64,000 nt of DNA from Desulfospira joergensenii DSM 10085 (GTDB lineage Bacteria > Desulfobacterota > Desulfobacteria > Desulfobacterales > Desulfobacteraceae), in contig NZ_ATUG01000002.1 of NCBI RefSeq assembly GCF_000420085.1, forward strand, positions 1,922,001 through 1,986,000, written 5' to 3'. This document shows, in pieces, positions 26,461-35,936 of this stretch. Made by a program: the position numbers and the translations under genes. The notes under the pieces were generated by a model. It did not search any database. It was given only the letters and a program-made list of their open reading frames with translations, and was not told where the DNA came from. Every line of letters starts with the position of its first letter. Within the stretch, counting starts at the first letter, position 1.

Positions 26461-27297
26461 ATGGCATTTAAAATCAATACAAACACCATGGGTGGATTCT
26501 CCACCTATCAACTCCAGAAGAACCAGCAGGATCTTTCCAAGACCCTCCAGCGGCTTTCAACGGGGAAAAGAATCAATCAGGCTGCGGATGATGCATCGGG
26601 CATGGCCATTGCCGATCAGTTGGCCAGCCAGGCAGACAGCCTGGCCCAGGCAGCCAGGAACGCCAATGATGCCATTTCCATCGTCCAGGTGGCAGACGGG
26701 GCGCTGGCCCAGGCATCGGAACTGGTACAGGATATCCGGGTAAAAGCGGTACAGGCGGCAGGACCGGCCCAGAGTACAGAGAGCCGCCAGGCCATCCAGG
26801 CGGATATCGACGCTTCCCTGGAAGCCTTGAGCCAGATCGCCGACACCACCAGCTTCAACGGACAGAAACTGCTGTCAGGCACATTCAGCGACAAGGCGTT
26901 CCAGATCGGGGCGGCATCGGGTGAGACCCTGGAAATCTCCCTGGGCTCGATCAGTCCGGATCAGATCTCCAGTGAAGATCTGGGTACACTGGCCGACATT
27001 GATGTCACCAGTGATGAGGGGGCACAAAACGCCATTGCAATGGCAGACGAGGCCCTGGCCTATATCTCCCAGCAGCGGGCCGCCGTGGGGTCGGAGCAGA
27101 ACCAGCTGGAGTCCACCATCAACAATCTGTCCAGTACAAGGGTCAATATCCTTTCTTCGGAATCCGAGATCCGGGATCTTGACTTTGCCGAAGAATCCAT
27201 GAACCTGAACCGGCTGAAGATTCTGGCCCGGGCCAGGGGCTTTGCCCAGACCCAGGCCGCGGAAACCGGCAAGCGGATCATCGACATCCTGGAATAG
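26461..27297 (+). CDS. flagellin
   Basis: A 278-residue short flagellin made almost only of the conserved N- and C-terminal helical D0/D1 regions: the N-terminus has STYQLQKNQQDLSKTLQRLS and GKRINQAADDASGMAIADQL, and the C-terminus ends ARGFAQTQAAETGKRIIDILE. The variable outer domain is nearly absent, so the filament would be thin and smooth. It is exported through the flagellar type III system. No other flagellar gene is in the window, and the next gene (a Tat-exported DUF362 protein) follows after 4 bp in the same direction, an unusual partner. GGGGAGG precedes the ATG. Stop is TAG. Confidence 0.93.
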   Translation: MAFKINTNTMGGFSTYQLQKNQQDLSKTLQRLSTGKRINQAADDASGMAIADQLASQADSLAQAARNANDAISIVQVADGALAQASELVQDIRVKAVQAAGPAQSTESRQAIQADIDASLEALSQIADTTSFNGQKLLSGTFSDKAFQIGAASGETLEISLGSISPDQISSEDLGTLADIDVTSDEGAQNAIAMADEALAYISQQRAAVGSEQNQLESTINNLSSTRVNILSSESEIRDLDFAEESMNLNRLKILARARGFAQTQAAETGKRIIDILE

Positions 27298-27301
27298 GAC
27301 C

Positions 27302-28195
27302 ATGAAAAGACGGGAATTTTTAAAAAGTAGCGCAGGTCTGGCTGCAGGCTTTGCTTTCCGCCCCCTGGGATGGGCGGCTGAACCGGGCCGGCCCGAACTT
27401 GTGGGGGTCATGGGCGGGGAGCCCGGCCCCATGTTTGACCGGGGCATGGCTGCCCTGGGCGGGATAAAGGCTTTTGTCAAGCCCAACCAGACCGTGACGG
27501 TCAAGCCCAATATCGGGTGGGATAAGGAACCGGATATGGCGGCCAATACCCATCCGGGACTGGTGAAGCAGATCGTTGCCCAGTGCAGGCATGCCGGAGC
27601 CAAAAAGGTCTATATATTCGACCATACCTGCGATTCACCCAAGCAATGCTATGTGAGCAGCGGCATCCGCGATGCGGTAAAGGATGCCGGAGGAACCATG
27701 GTGCCCGGGAACGCCAAGGCCAGTTACGGTCAGATCGAGATCCCAAAGGGAAAGATCCTGACCCGTGCCCGTGCCCATGAGCTTTTTGTGGAATCGGATG
27801 TGTTCATCAATGTGCCGGTGCTCAAAAGTCATTCCTCCACCCGGCTGACCATTGGCATGAAGAATCTCATGGGTGTGGTCTGGAACCGGGGATGGTGGCA
27901 TTTTTCCGGGCTTCATCAGTGCATTGCCGATTTTTCCACCTTTAGAAAACCCGACCTGACCATTGTGGATGCCTACCGGGTTTTGAAGGTCAACGGCCCC
28001 CGGGGGGTCAGCCCCGATGATACGGTTCTCATGAAATCCCTGATCATCAGTACGGATCCCGTTGCTGCCGATGCAGCTGGGTCCAAGATGTTCGGGATTG
28101 ATCCCGGGGAAATTTCCTATATCCGCCGGGCCCATGACATGGGAATCGGGACCATGGATCTTTCCGGGCTCAATATCCAGAGAATCCGGGTATGA
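27302..28195 (+). CDS. DUF362 domain protein with Tat signal
   Basis: A 297-residue protein starting with the twin-arginine signal KRREFLKSSAGLAAGFAF, so it is exported folded, probably with a cofactor. The DUF362 body includes VTVKPNIGWDKEPDMAANTH, LIISTDPVAADAAGSKM and INVPVLKSHSSTRLTIGMKN. DUF362 proteins often accompany [4Fe-4S] ferredoxins, and the next gene is a membrane polyferredoxin. They overlap or nearly overlap, so both probably form one periplasmic/membrane electron-transfer unit. Function of the family is unknown. The start at 27302 rather than 27242 is set by the Tat motif and by the position after the flagellin stop. Confidence 0.85.
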   Translation: MKRREFLKSSAGLAAGFAFRPLGWAAEPGRPELVGVMGGEPGPMFDRGMAALGGIKAFVKPNQTVTVKPNIGWDKEPDMAANTHPGLVKQIVAQCRHAGAKKVYIFDHTCDSPKQCYVSSGIRDAVKDAGGTMVPGNAKASYGQIEIPKGKILTRARAHELFVESDVFINVPVLKSHSSTRLTIGMKNLMGVVWNRGWWHFSGLHQCIADFSTFRKPDLTIVDAYRVLKVNGPRGVSPDDTVLMKSLIISTDPVAADAAGSKMFGIDPGEISYIRRAHDMGIGTMDLSGLNIQRIRV

Positions 28196-28235
28196 CAATG
28201 AACAGAGGTTCAAAAGGATTTTCCTGCATCTGCCC

Positions 28236-29855
28236 GTGAAAAATCTGATTCGAATCCGCCTCAAGACCCTGCGCAGAATCGTCTCCCTGGGAGTCCTGAT
28301 CCTTTGTTCATTCCTGTTCCTGGATCTGCACGGCATTTTCCCCCCGGAGTTCTTCCGGGGAGTTCTATTTTTTCAGTTTATTCCCTCCCTCCTGAAATTT
28401 TTCACCCCAGCCGGGACCGGGGCAGCCGGATTTATCCTGGTGATTCTCCTGACCGGCATTGCCGGGCGGATCTACTGCTCTTTTTTATGCCCCCTGGGGG
28501 GTATCCAGGATGTGATCCTGAGATTCAGGTTTTGGAAAAAAAAGAAAAAAATGAGATTTTCGTCCCCCTGGAACAGGGTGCGGTATTCAATCCTATTCCT
28601 GACATTGGCCTCACTGCTCCTGGTTCTTGTCTTCTCAGGCTCCATGGTTATGATCAATATTCTGGACCCCTACAGCAATTTCGGCCGGATCATGGCCGTC
28701 CTGGCAAGACCCGTTGCCGGGCTGGGAAACAACGGCCTGGCCAAAGTCTTGAGTCTGGCAGATCTTTACTGGATCATGCCCGTATCCATTCCCGTGCCCA
28801 ACCCCGGTGTCATCTCAGCGGTCCTGGTTTTTGTCCTGATTCTGGCTGTCCTGGTCATCCGCCAGGGCAGGATCTTCTGCAATACCCTCTGCCCGGTGGG
28901 GATATTTCTGGGTTGGATCTCCCGGTTTTCCCTTTTAAAACTGGTCATGGACCCGGATTCCTGCACGGGCTGCGGCAAATGTGAAAGAGTCTGTAGGGCA
29001 GGGTGCATGGATCCGAAAAACAAGCAGCTTGATTTTCAGCGGTGCGTTTCCTGTTTCGATTGTTTGGAGGTTTGTCCCGAGGGAAGTGTTTCTTTTCAAG
29101 GCCCCGGGAAAAAGAAGGGAACCTGCCTTCCCCTGAAATCGAATGGTTCAGGATCTGGAACCGAATCCGAATCCGTTACAAATCCGGGCCGGAGGGCCTT
29201 CATGGCCCTGTGCGCCCTTGGGATCGCAGGATTCCACAGGATCGTGGAGGCGGCAGTCAAACCCGTGGTCTATGTGAAGAACAAGATACCGGTGAAGCGC
29301 AAACATCCGGTTCTTCCGCCAGGGGCTTTATCCCTGGATCATTTCACTTCCCGGTGTACGGCCTGCCATCTCTGTGTGACCGTCTGCCCCGGTCATGTGA
29401 TCCAGCCGGAACTCGGCGGTTTCGGAACCCGGGGAATCCTCATGCCCCGGATGAACAATGCAAAGGGGTATTGCAATTTTAAATGCACCCGGTGCGGGGA
29501 GGTCTGTCCCACCGGGGCCGTTCTTGCCCTGGAACGGGAGGCCAAACAGCAGGTACAGATCGGCAAGGTGGTCTTTATCCGGGAGAACTGCATTGTGGTC
29601 ACCCAGAAAACCGAATGCGGGGCCTGCTCAGAGCACTGCCCCACCAAAGCCGTGACCATGGAAAAGGAAGGCGGCCTCAGGGTTCCCAAGGTTCATCCGG
29701 ACATCTGCGTGGGCTGCGGAGCCTGTGAACATACCTGTCCGGCCCTTCCCCATAAGTCCATTTACGTGGAGGGCAATCCGGTTCATCTTAGGGCGGAGAA
29801 ACCCAGGAAGAAGAGCCTGGAAGCCTTTGATCCGGACAAGGGATTTCCCTTTTGA
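28236..29855 (+). CDS. membrane-bound polyferredoxin (NapH/RdxA-type 4Fe-4S protein)
   Basis: About 539 residues. The first 230 hold five or so membrane segments with two NapH-type cysteine motifs at their ends (CSFLCPLGGIQD and CNTLCPVGIFLG). Then come at least six cluster motifs: CTGCGKCERVC, CVSCFDCLEVCP, CTACHLCVTVCP, CTRCGEVCPTG, CGACSEHCP and CVGCGACEHTCP. The protein would pass electrons across or along the membrane to a periplasmic partner, here probably the Tat-exported DUF362 protein encoded upstream. The start is uncertain: GTG at 28236 is chosen, while CTG at 28224 is closer to an AAAGGA and a longer frame has no ribosome site. No catalytic subunit is adjacent. Confidence 0.85.
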   Translation: MKNLIRIRLKTLRRIVSLGVLILCSFLFLDLHGIFPPEFFRGVLFFQFIPSLLKFFTPAGTGAAGFILVILLTGIAGRIYCSFLCPLGGIQDVILRFRFWKKKKKMRFSSPWNRVRYSILFLTLASLLLVLVFSGSMVMINILDPYSNFGRIMAVLARPVAGLGNNGLAKVLSLADLYWIMPVSIPVPNPGVISAVLVFVLILAVLVIRQGRIFCNTLCPVGIFLGWISRFSLLKLVMDPDSCTGCGKCERVCRAGCMDPKNKQLDFQRCVSCFDCLEVCPEGSVSFQGPGKKKGTCLPLKSNGSGSGTESESVTNPGRRAFMALCALGIAGFHRIVEAAVKPVVYVKNKIPVKRKHPVLPPGALSLDHFTSRCTACHLCVTVCPGHVIQPELGGFGTRGILMPRMNNAKGYCNFKCTRCGEVCPTGAVLALEREAKQQVQIGKVVFIRENCIVVTQKTECGACSEHCPTKAVTMEKEGGLRVPKVHPDICVGCGACEHTCPALPHKSIYVEGNPVHLRAEKPRKKSLEAFDPDKGFPF

Positions 29856-30686
29856 TCAATCGTTGAGATCTTTTTCCAGGGGGATATAGGTGTAAGGCGC
29901 CTGAAAGTAGGTGAAGAATTTTGAGATTTTCGGCATGGACAGGCCCGAGAAGATCTCAGGCAGGGAAAGGCCGATGCCCAGATATATGTTTCTTTCCCGG
30001 TCCCCGTCCCGGGAATAGCCCCTGGTATAATACCCCAGCTGGAGCTCAAAATGGCGGGCAAAGGAATCCTGGATAGATTCAAATCCGTTCAGTTTAAGGG
30101 CCATGACAAATTTCATGTTCTCATAATCCGTGAACACATCTGCCCGGTCAAATTCCGGGATATACTCAATCCTGAAATTGATTTTTTCAGACAGACTTGG
30201 ATGGGAGTAAAGAAAATAGCCTGCGGCAGAACCCAGAAGATTCATGATCATATCTTCATGGGAAAATCCATAATCACTGAAGGCGTCCCCCAGTTCCATA
30301 TATCCCATCATGGCAAAGGATGACAGAGCTCCCAGGCGGGCCGACTTTTCAGTGGAATATCCCCAGTCCTCAAAGGTTCCGGCCAGAAGATGGGAGAGGC
30401 CGTAGGAAAAATAAAAATGGCCCCATTTGTCCGCCCCCCCTTCTTTTGTGTTTTCTGAAAACCAGCCTTCACTCCCGGTTGCCGGACTGCTTGAAAAATA
30501 ATCCCAGTTGGCCGTGCCCCAGACCGTAATGGCAGCAAGTCCGGCCAGATTTGTCATGAGGACCTTTTGGGATTTGGATGGGTTCTGACCATCAAAACCG
30601 TGGGCAGGGGGCTGGCCGCTTACCAGAAAAATCAAAAATAGCAGAGTGAGAATTCCTCTTTTCAAGAATCCTGTGAAATGATTCAT
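29856..30686 (-). CDS. DUF2279-like periplasmic/outer-membrane protein
   Basis: A 276-residue protein with an N-terminal signal peptide (GILTLLFLIFLVSGQPPAHG) and the DUF2279-type core GGADKWGHFYFSYGLSHLLAG followed by MGYMELGDAFSDYGFSHEDM. The C-terminal 90 residues alternate polar and hydrophobic residues with aromatic ends like an outer-membrane strand region (FELQLGYYTRGYSRDG). No function is known. The start at 30686 has GGAGGA 6 bp upstream; the longer frame starting at 30860 lacks this. It ends next to the polyferredoxin gene in convergent orientation. Confidence 0.7.
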   Translation of the reverse strand: MNHFTGFLKRGILTLLFLIFLVSGQPPAHGFDGQNPSKSQKVLMTNLAGLAAITVWGTANWDYFSSSPATGSEGWFSENTKEGGADKWGHFYFSYGLSHLLAGTFEDWGYSTEKSARLGALSSFAMMGYMELGDAFSDYGFSHEDMIMNLLGSAAGYFLYSHPSLSEKINFRIEYIPEFDRADVFTDYENMKFVMALKLNGFESIQDSFARHFELQLGYYTRGYSRDGDRERNIYLGIGLSLPEIFSGLSMPKISKFFTYFQAPYTYIPLEKDLND

Positions 30687-30966
30687 ATTTTCCTCCTGAG
30701 CGTTCAGGGAAGCCGGGATGGATTCAAAAATTAGCAGGAGAGGGGCATCTTTAGAGAGAAGAACGGGAAAGAAGCGGAAATGAACGGGAGCTGGCAGATT
30801 CAGCAGGGTTCCCAGGTTCGGATTGCAAAGGATCATACCCCAGGAAAGGCGCGTATTCAATCAAAAATTTTAAGCCGGGCCGGATAAAAAATCTATTGAC
30901 CTGTCTACAACCTTATAGTTTATCCTTTGACTCAATTAACCGAAGAGATGCGAAAATGAGGCAGTC

Positions 30967-31500
30967 ATGTACACCATAGGAAAATTAGCCAAAAAATTCA
31001 ATTTATCCCGGACCGCCCTTCTCCACTATGACAAGATCGGGCTCTTACAACCCTCTGGGCGGTCAGATGCCGGATACCGGCTTTATTCCGAGGAAGACCG
31101 CCAAAAGCTGGACCAGATCCGCCGGTTCCGGGAAACCGGCCTCTCCCTGGAGGAAATCCGGACCGTGACCGCTTCTCCGGCCCCGGACCTTTCCCGGATC
31201 CTGGAAAACAGGCTGGACAGCCTGAACCGGGAAATCCGGGAGCTGAGAAACCAGCAGCAGGTGATCATCAAGATCCTGAAGGACAGGAGTTTGACTGCCA
31301 GGACCCGGTACATGGACCGGAAAGGCTGGACCCGGCTTCTGAAAACCGCCGGTCTGGATGAAAAGGGGCAGCATAAATGGCATCTGGAATTTGAAAAGAT
31401 GTCTGCCGAGGCCCACAGGGATTTCCTCGAACAGCTCGGGTTTTCCGAAAAAGAGATTCAAGGCATAAAAAAATGGGTGTTTGAATATGATGAAAAATAA
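30967..31500 (+). CDS. MerR family transcriptional regulator
   Basis: A 177-residue regulator with the MerR winged helix-turn-helix at the start (YTIGKLAKKFNLSRTALLHY, then DKIGLLQPSGRSDAGYRLY) and a coiled-coil dimerisation helix (residues 75-110). The C-terminal domain (about 60 residues) has no Cys metal site, so metals are unlikely signals; multidrug-type ligands are more usual. Its last codons overlap the start of the MFS exporter gene by 14 bp, so it surely controls that gene. The preceding promoter region has the type of long spacer that MerR proteins use, but I could not define it firmly. Confidence 0.92.
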   Translation: MYTIGKLAKKFNLSRTALLHYDKIGLLQPSGRSDAGYRLYSEEDRQKLDQIRRFRETGLSLEEIRTVTASPAPDLSRILENRLDSLNREIRELRNQQQVIIKILKDRSLTARTRYMDRKGWTRLLKTAGLDEKGQHKWHLEFEKMSAEAHRDFLEQLGFSEKEIQGIKKWVFEYDEK

Positions 31501-32716
31501 GAATCTTACCCTTCTCCTTTCCGGGCAGCTGGTCTCCCAGACCGGGGACAAGTTCTATATGCTGGCTCTTTCCATGATGGTTCTTGAAACCACCGGGTCT
31601 CCTGCCAAAACCGGACTGGTTCTTTTTGCCGGCCTGCTTCCCGTGGTAGGGGCCGGGCTTTTTTCCGGAGTGGTGGTGGACCGGGTCAATAAAAAGACCC
31701 TCCTGATTGCAACGGATCTTTTCAGGGGGTTCATCGTATCCTTTGTCGCCTATCAATATATTCAGGGTTCCCTGGGACTTGGAACCATCCTTACCAGCCA
31801 GGTCCTCCTGGGGCTTAACTCCGCGTTTTTTAATCCCACCATTCCCAGCATCATCCCGGGGATCGTGAAAAAGGAAAACCTGTCCAAAGCCAATGCCGGG
31901 ACCCAGTTTGTATCCGGTATCTCCAATATCCTGGGACCGGCTGCCGGCGGGATAATGGTGGCCGGCACCGGCTATTTTATCGTGTTCGGGCTCAACGCCC
32001 TTTCTTTTTTTATTTCAGCCGGGTTTGAATCTCTGTTAAAAATCCCGTCCATGACTTCCGGCCCCAGGGAAAGTCTGGGCCGCTCGTTAAAAAAGGGATA
32101 CCAGTTCATCTATGGGGATTCCAGGCTGATGAACATTCTTTTGATGGTTTTTGTCATCCATTTTTTCGTGGGATGTGTGGAGGTGGCCATTCCGGTCATT
32201 GCCGATCTTCTGCCCGGTAAAGGGGCGGCCAATATGGGGGCGATCCAGGCGGCATTCGGGGCCGGATCCGTTGTCATGGCCCTGGCCTTAAGCTATGCCA
32301 GGATCAACGGCAGGGAATCTTTCCTGCTCTTTTCGGCGGTGGGGATGATCGGATGCGTCATCTCCCTGATTGGGATCTCCCGGGTTCTGGATCCCAATGT
32401 TCTTTTTCCCATGCTCCTGTTCGGGCTGGCCGGCAGCTCCATCATCCTGGCCGGTACCAGTTTCCAGACCCTGATCCAGAACCGGACCGAGCCTCACATG
32501 ATCGGCCGGGTCTTCGGGGTGGTCAGCTCCCTGGGCAATTTTTCCATCCCCTTTGCCATGCTGGTCTACGGATTTCTCTTTGAAGCTTTTGATCTCAGGC
32601 GGGTAATGGGATTTTCCGGGCTCTTGATCATTCTCACGGCAACCGCTTCCTTTCTCTCCTATGGGAAAAGAGAAAAGCTTGCGGAGGCTAAGACTCGCTC
32701 AGGATCTCCTGTTTGA
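31487..32716 (+). CDS. MFS transporter (probable efflux)
   Basis: A 409-residue major facilitator protein with about 11-12 membrane segments, like the MFS_3/enterobactin-exporter branch (start NLTLLLSGQLVSQTGDKFY). The ATG at 31487 overlaps the end of the MerR gene. The pair with a MerR regulator suggests ligand-induced drug or metabolite export from the cytoplasm. Substrate cannot be told from sequence. The end of the gene overlaps the convergent thioesterase gene by 29 bp. Confidence 0.9.
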   Translation: MMKNKNLTLLLSGQLVSQTGDKFYMLALSMMVLETTGSPAKTGLVLFAGLLPVVGAGLFSGVVVDRVNKKTLLIATDLFRGFIVSFVAYQYIQGSLGLGTILTSQVLLGLNSAFFNPTIPSIIPGIVKKENLSKANAGTQFVSGISNILGPAAGGIMVAGTGYFIVFGLNALSFFISAGFESLLKIPSMTSGPRESLGRSLKKGYQFIYGDSRLMNILLMVFVIHFFVGCVEVAIPVIADLLPGKGAANMGAIQAAFGAGSVVMALALSYARINGRESFLLFSAVGMIGCVISLIGISRVLDPNVLFPMLLFGLAGSSIILAGTSFQTLIQNRTEPHMIGRVFGVVSSLGNFSIPFAMLVYGFLFEAFDLRRVMGFSGLLIILTATASFLSYGKREKLAEAKTRSGSPV

Positions 32717-33185
32717 CCGCTTTGAGACGATCTTCCATTTTTATGGAATAAAGGGGCGTGCCCGGGAACAGGGCGATTTCACCGAACAATCGGACCAGAT
32801 TCTCATCCGGTTTGGCCGGTTTGGCGTCCCGGATGGAAAAATAGGCGAACTGCGTGTGCATCATTGCCTTGAGCTGTCCGTTTTCCGGGTTGACCATGAC
32901 GAATTCCACCAGGTTTCTCAGGGTGTCAAAGGTCAGCATCCGGCTCCAGATCTCCAGTTCTTCTCCCAGGAGAGCCGGCTTCATGTACCGGATATCATGG
33001 GAAATCACTGCCCAGCTGTTTCCGGTTTTCCGGGAATGCTCAAAGATGTTGAGGACCTTATGGGTCCGCAGCTGCTCTTCCCGGGCGTTGAGAAAATAGT
33101 TTAAATACTGGGCATTGTTGAGGTGGGAAAAGGGGTCGCAGTCTTCAAAATTCACCCGTTTGATCAGCTTCATGGTCTGGATCAT
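32688..33185 (-). CDS. acyl-CoA thioesterase family protein (hotdog fold)
   Basis: A 165-residue hotdog protein related to YbgC/4-hydroxybenzoyl-CoA thioesterases: the first strand/helix RVNFEDCDPFSHLNNAQYLNYF contains the catalytic-type D-P-x-x-H-L-N. It would hydrolyse an acyl-CoA. The start is ambiguous between 33239, 33188 and 33185; 33185 is taken because GGAG lies 7 bp upstream. It overlaps the end of the MFS gene on the other strand. No pathway context. Confidence 0.82.
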   Translation of the reverse strand: MIQTMKLIKRVNFEDCDPFSHLNNAQYLNYFLNAREEQLRTHKVLNIFEHSRKTGNSWAVISHDIRYMKPALLGEELEIWSRMLTFDTLRNLVEFVMVNPENGQLKAMMHTQFAYFSIRDAKPAKPDENLVRLFGEIALFPGTPLYSIKMEDRLKAVKQEILSES

Positions 33186-33278
33186 CATCGGTCTCCGGTT
33201 TGTTGTTGCTGCTCCAACGGAGGTTTGCAGGCTCATCAATAGGGGATTGATTCATGGGTAAGCCGGGTCTTGCGTAGA

Positions 33279-33317
33279 GACATGATCACTCAATATTTTT
33301 AATTAAGTGATCATGTC
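33279..33317. repeat. perfect 12-bp inverted repeat
   Basis: GACATGATCACT at 33279-33290 and its exact complement at 33306-33317, with a 15-bp AT-rich loop. It lies between the ends of the coiled-coil gene and the start of the thioesterase gene on the minus strand. No T-run follows on either strand, so it is not a standard terminator. A direct repeat CTGGTTTGTCCA overlapping copies sits just beyond (33318-33342). Confidence 0.5.
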
Positions 33318-33388
33318 CCTGGTTTGTCCACTGGTTTGTCCATGGTGAGGGAAAACCCTGATTTCCCCGTTTTCATTCTGAGGCAAGG

Positions 33389-34396
33389 TTATCCTTCTGC
33401 CTCTTTTTCGAGTTCATCGAGTTTGTCAGGATCAGAAACGGCAATATCAACGAGGCATTGAGGGATGGCACTTTGCTCACACATCGTCCTGATTTCTTTC
33501 TCTACATCGCTGAATTCCTTGATCTCGCGAATGGCTTCGATATGGTCAAGCATATCTTCAGAACTAATATCCTCAAGGGCAGGTCCCGCAGCCTCTGCCT
33601 TTTTCCTGGCAGCTTCTTCTTCTGCTTTTCTTTGTTGTTCCTTGATTTCTTCTTCCATGGCTTTTTGGGCCTCTTCAATGGCACCCTTGTCAACGCCCGC
33701 CATCTCAATGATCAATTCCTCAGCCACATCATTCGTAATCAAGTGTTTGACCTTTTCCAGATCCGGCTTGCCTTCAACTTTCTCCAGGAGACCGGCCACT
33801 CTTGCTCTTTCGGCCTTTTCCTTTGCAATTTCCGCTTCCACTTCAGCCAGTTTTTCTTCTGTAATGGCCAATTTGCGAATGATGTTTTCCCTGGATACGT
33901 CTTCTTCAATAAGGTAGCGGACACCTTCATTCTCAGACATCTCTTTTGCTTTTTTTACAATCAAATCGAGTTTTGTCTCTTGGATAATCCGTATGATATC
34001 CAGTCTGTTTTCAACTTTCCTGATCTCTTTCCAGGTTTCTCCAAGCTTAGCGATAAAATTAGTGGTCGCTGAATAGGCGTCGAGAACATCCTCCAGTGAA
34101 AGTGCCGCAATCGCATCGTTGAAATCCTGCATCAACGGCCTCCCCACTTCCAGCATGTCATCCACGGCCCATCTTAAATGCATTATTTTGCCGCCGCTCT
34201 TGGAAACATTATACCCCTCTTCATCAAGTTCTTTTATAATCTTTTGAATCGCTTCCTCTTTGGCGTCTCCTGAGAGGCTCGTGGTATTGAGCTCAAGTAG
34301 TTTTTCCTCCCTTGCCAGCCACAGGGGTTTTTGTCCGGTTTTTTCAACAGCCTCTTCTGCCTCTTCAACTTCTTCAACTTTTTCTTCGGTTGTCAT
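33389..34396 (-). CDS. Glu/Lys-rich coiled-coil protein, unknown function
   Basis: A 335-residue acidic protein without signal peptide or membrane segment. The middle (about residues 170-290) is a long predicted coiled coil (ITEEKLAEVEAEIAKEKAER; EEEIKEQQRKAEEEAARKKA). Both ends are helical and charged. There is no enzyme motif. AAAGGAG precedes the ATG at 34396, which is a better start than the frame from 34459. It stands alone, with about 550 bp upstream free of genes. It may be a scaffold or cytoskeletal-type protein, which is only a guess from composition. Confidence 0.75.
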   Translation of the reverse strand: MTTEEKVEEVEEAEEAVEKTGQKPLWLAREEKLLELNTTSLSGDAKEEAIQKIIKELDEEGYNVSKSGGKIMHLRWAVDDMLEVGRPLMQDFNDAIAALSLEDVLDAYSATTNFIAKLGETWKEIRKVENRLDIIRIIQETKLDLIVKKAKEMSENEGVRYLIEEDVSRENIIRKLAITEEKLAEVEAEIAKEKAERARVAGLLEKVEGKPDLEKVKHLITNDVAEELIIEMAGVDKGAIEEAQKAMEEEIKEQQRKAEEEAARKKAEAAGPALEDISSEDMLDHIEAIREIKEFSDVEKEIRTMCEQSAIPQCLVDIAVSDPDKLDELEKEAEG

Positions 34397-34949
34397 ATTT
34401 AATCTCCTTTCACCGATATGTTTGCCCTGATATCCATAATTCATCCGGATTCCGTTCAAAACCGGTATTTCTTCACAGGGCGTATTATTTTTTATGCTAC
34501 ATGAAAATTATTGTGATATCTATGTAACCTTATTGGAGATTATCTTGATTTTCGGGCTTATGCAACCCTGATTCTTAAAACGCAGGTTTATATTTTTTAT
34601 TCTGAATTTTCAGGAAGAAGACAGATTAATATTTATGTAAGGATGTATGAATGTTGGCTTGCTTTAGCAACGACCATTGCCCAAAAAAGCAAGACCCCTT
34701 AAAAATCCAAAGAATCGGGCACGAATCCCATTCGGGCTCACCCAAGGGCCGTTTGAATTTTTTCATAATGATTGTCCGGGGGGTGAAAGTCAAAAACCTT
34801 ATGGGCGATCGGCCTTTCCGGGTTTTATTTATTGTCCCCATGTGATATGGAACCCATTTTATGTTCAAGTGTCGGGCAGCATATCAATAGAAATTTGCTT
34901 TGATTAAATAAAAGCGCGCGCCTGAATGGAAACCCAAAAAGGAGGTATT
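34397..34949. other. 553-bp divergent intergenic region, AT-rich
   Basis: Separates the coiled-coil gene (minus) from the TAXI-TRAP operon (plus). Short open frames on both strands here lack ribosome sites and family resemblance. No tRNA, riboswitch or sigma-54 motif was seen. The only clear signal is AAAAAGGAGGT just before 34950. Confidence 0.5.
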
Positions 34950-35927
34950 ATGCAATTGCTTGCCAGAAAAAACACCGGTTTTAACCTTTTTATGGCCACG
35001 ATGATGATCGTTTTGCTGTTTTTGACCGTGTCGCTGCATGCCGAAACCCGGATAACCTATAAATCGGCTAAAACGACCTCCTCCTATTATCAGATGGCCG
35101 TTCAGATTGCCGAGGCCATGAAAAAAGGATCCAACGGCAATATTATCGTCACTGTTGAAGAAAGTCAGGGATCGGTGCAGAACGTAAAGGAAGTCGCTCA
35201 TCGTTCCGGTAACTACGTTTTCACAACGCCTCCCATGCTGGTCAAACTGGCCCTCAGCGGTAAGAAGATGTTCAGTGATGCCAATCCCAATTACCAGAAG
35301 ATCCGCTCCTTGTTCACCATCCCTTCACTGACCATGCACCTGGTTGTACGCAAGGATTCCGGTGTGAAAACATTCCAGGATCTGGCAGGGAAGAAATTTC
35401 TGATCGGCAAGGGCAGTTTCGGTGCACGTGAAGCGGGAAAATACATTAAAATGTTTGGTTTGGAAGGGAAAGTCAAACTGGTCGATGTGGAATTGAATGC
35501 GGCTGTGCCGGCGCTGAAAAACCGTCAGATTGAAGGGTTTGCCACAGCCGGATCCTATCCTGCGCCGAATGTTCTGGAAGCCGCTGCCGGGACGAAAATA
35601 CATATTTTAAGCATGTCCGATGCCCAGGTTGCCCAAACCAAACGGACCAAGCTTGTAATTCCGGCGGGAACATATGCGGGGGTCGACCAGGATGTGACCA
35701 CCACATCGCTCCCGGTGGGCGCCTATACAACAACGTCGATGGACGATGAAACTGCGTATCTGTTGACCCAAACCTTCTGGGAACAGAAAAAGGCCATGGG
35801 TAAAACCGGACCATGGTGGAACGCCGTTACACTTGAAACCCTGCAAACGCTGGGGGCAAAGCTGCATCCAGGTGCTATCCGCTATTATAAGGAAATCAAC
35901 GCGTCAATTCCCCAGAAACTTCAATAA
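34950..35927 (+). CDS. TAXI-family TRAP transporter solute receptor
   Basis: A 325-residue periplasmic binding protein with signal peptide (FMATMMIVLLFLTVSLHA) and the NMT1/TAXI fold (YYQMAVQIAEAMKKGSNGNI near residue 40). TAXI receptors serve fused-permease TRAP systems that import organic acids, often glutamate-like or unknown substrates. Start at 34950 has AAAAGGAGG 6 bp upstream. The permease gene follows after 9 bp, so this is one two-gene operon. Confidence 0.92.
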   Translation: MQLLARKNTGFNLFMATMMIVLLFLTVSLHAETRITYKSAKTTSSYYQMAVQIAEAMKKGSNGNIIVTVEESQGSVQNVKEVAHRSGNYVFTTPPMLVKLALSGKKMFSDANPNYQKIRSLFTIPSLTMHLVVRKDSGVKTFQDLAGKKFLIGKGSFGAREAGKYIKMFGLEGKVKLVDVELNAAVPALKNRQIEGFATAGSYPAPNVLEAAAGTKIHILSMSDAQVAQTKRTKLVIPAGTYAGVDQDVTTTSLPVGAYTTTSMDDETAYLLTQTFWEQKKAMGKTGPWWNAVTLETLQTLGAKLHPGAIRYYKEINASIPQKLQ

Positions 35928-35936
35928 CCAGAGTCA

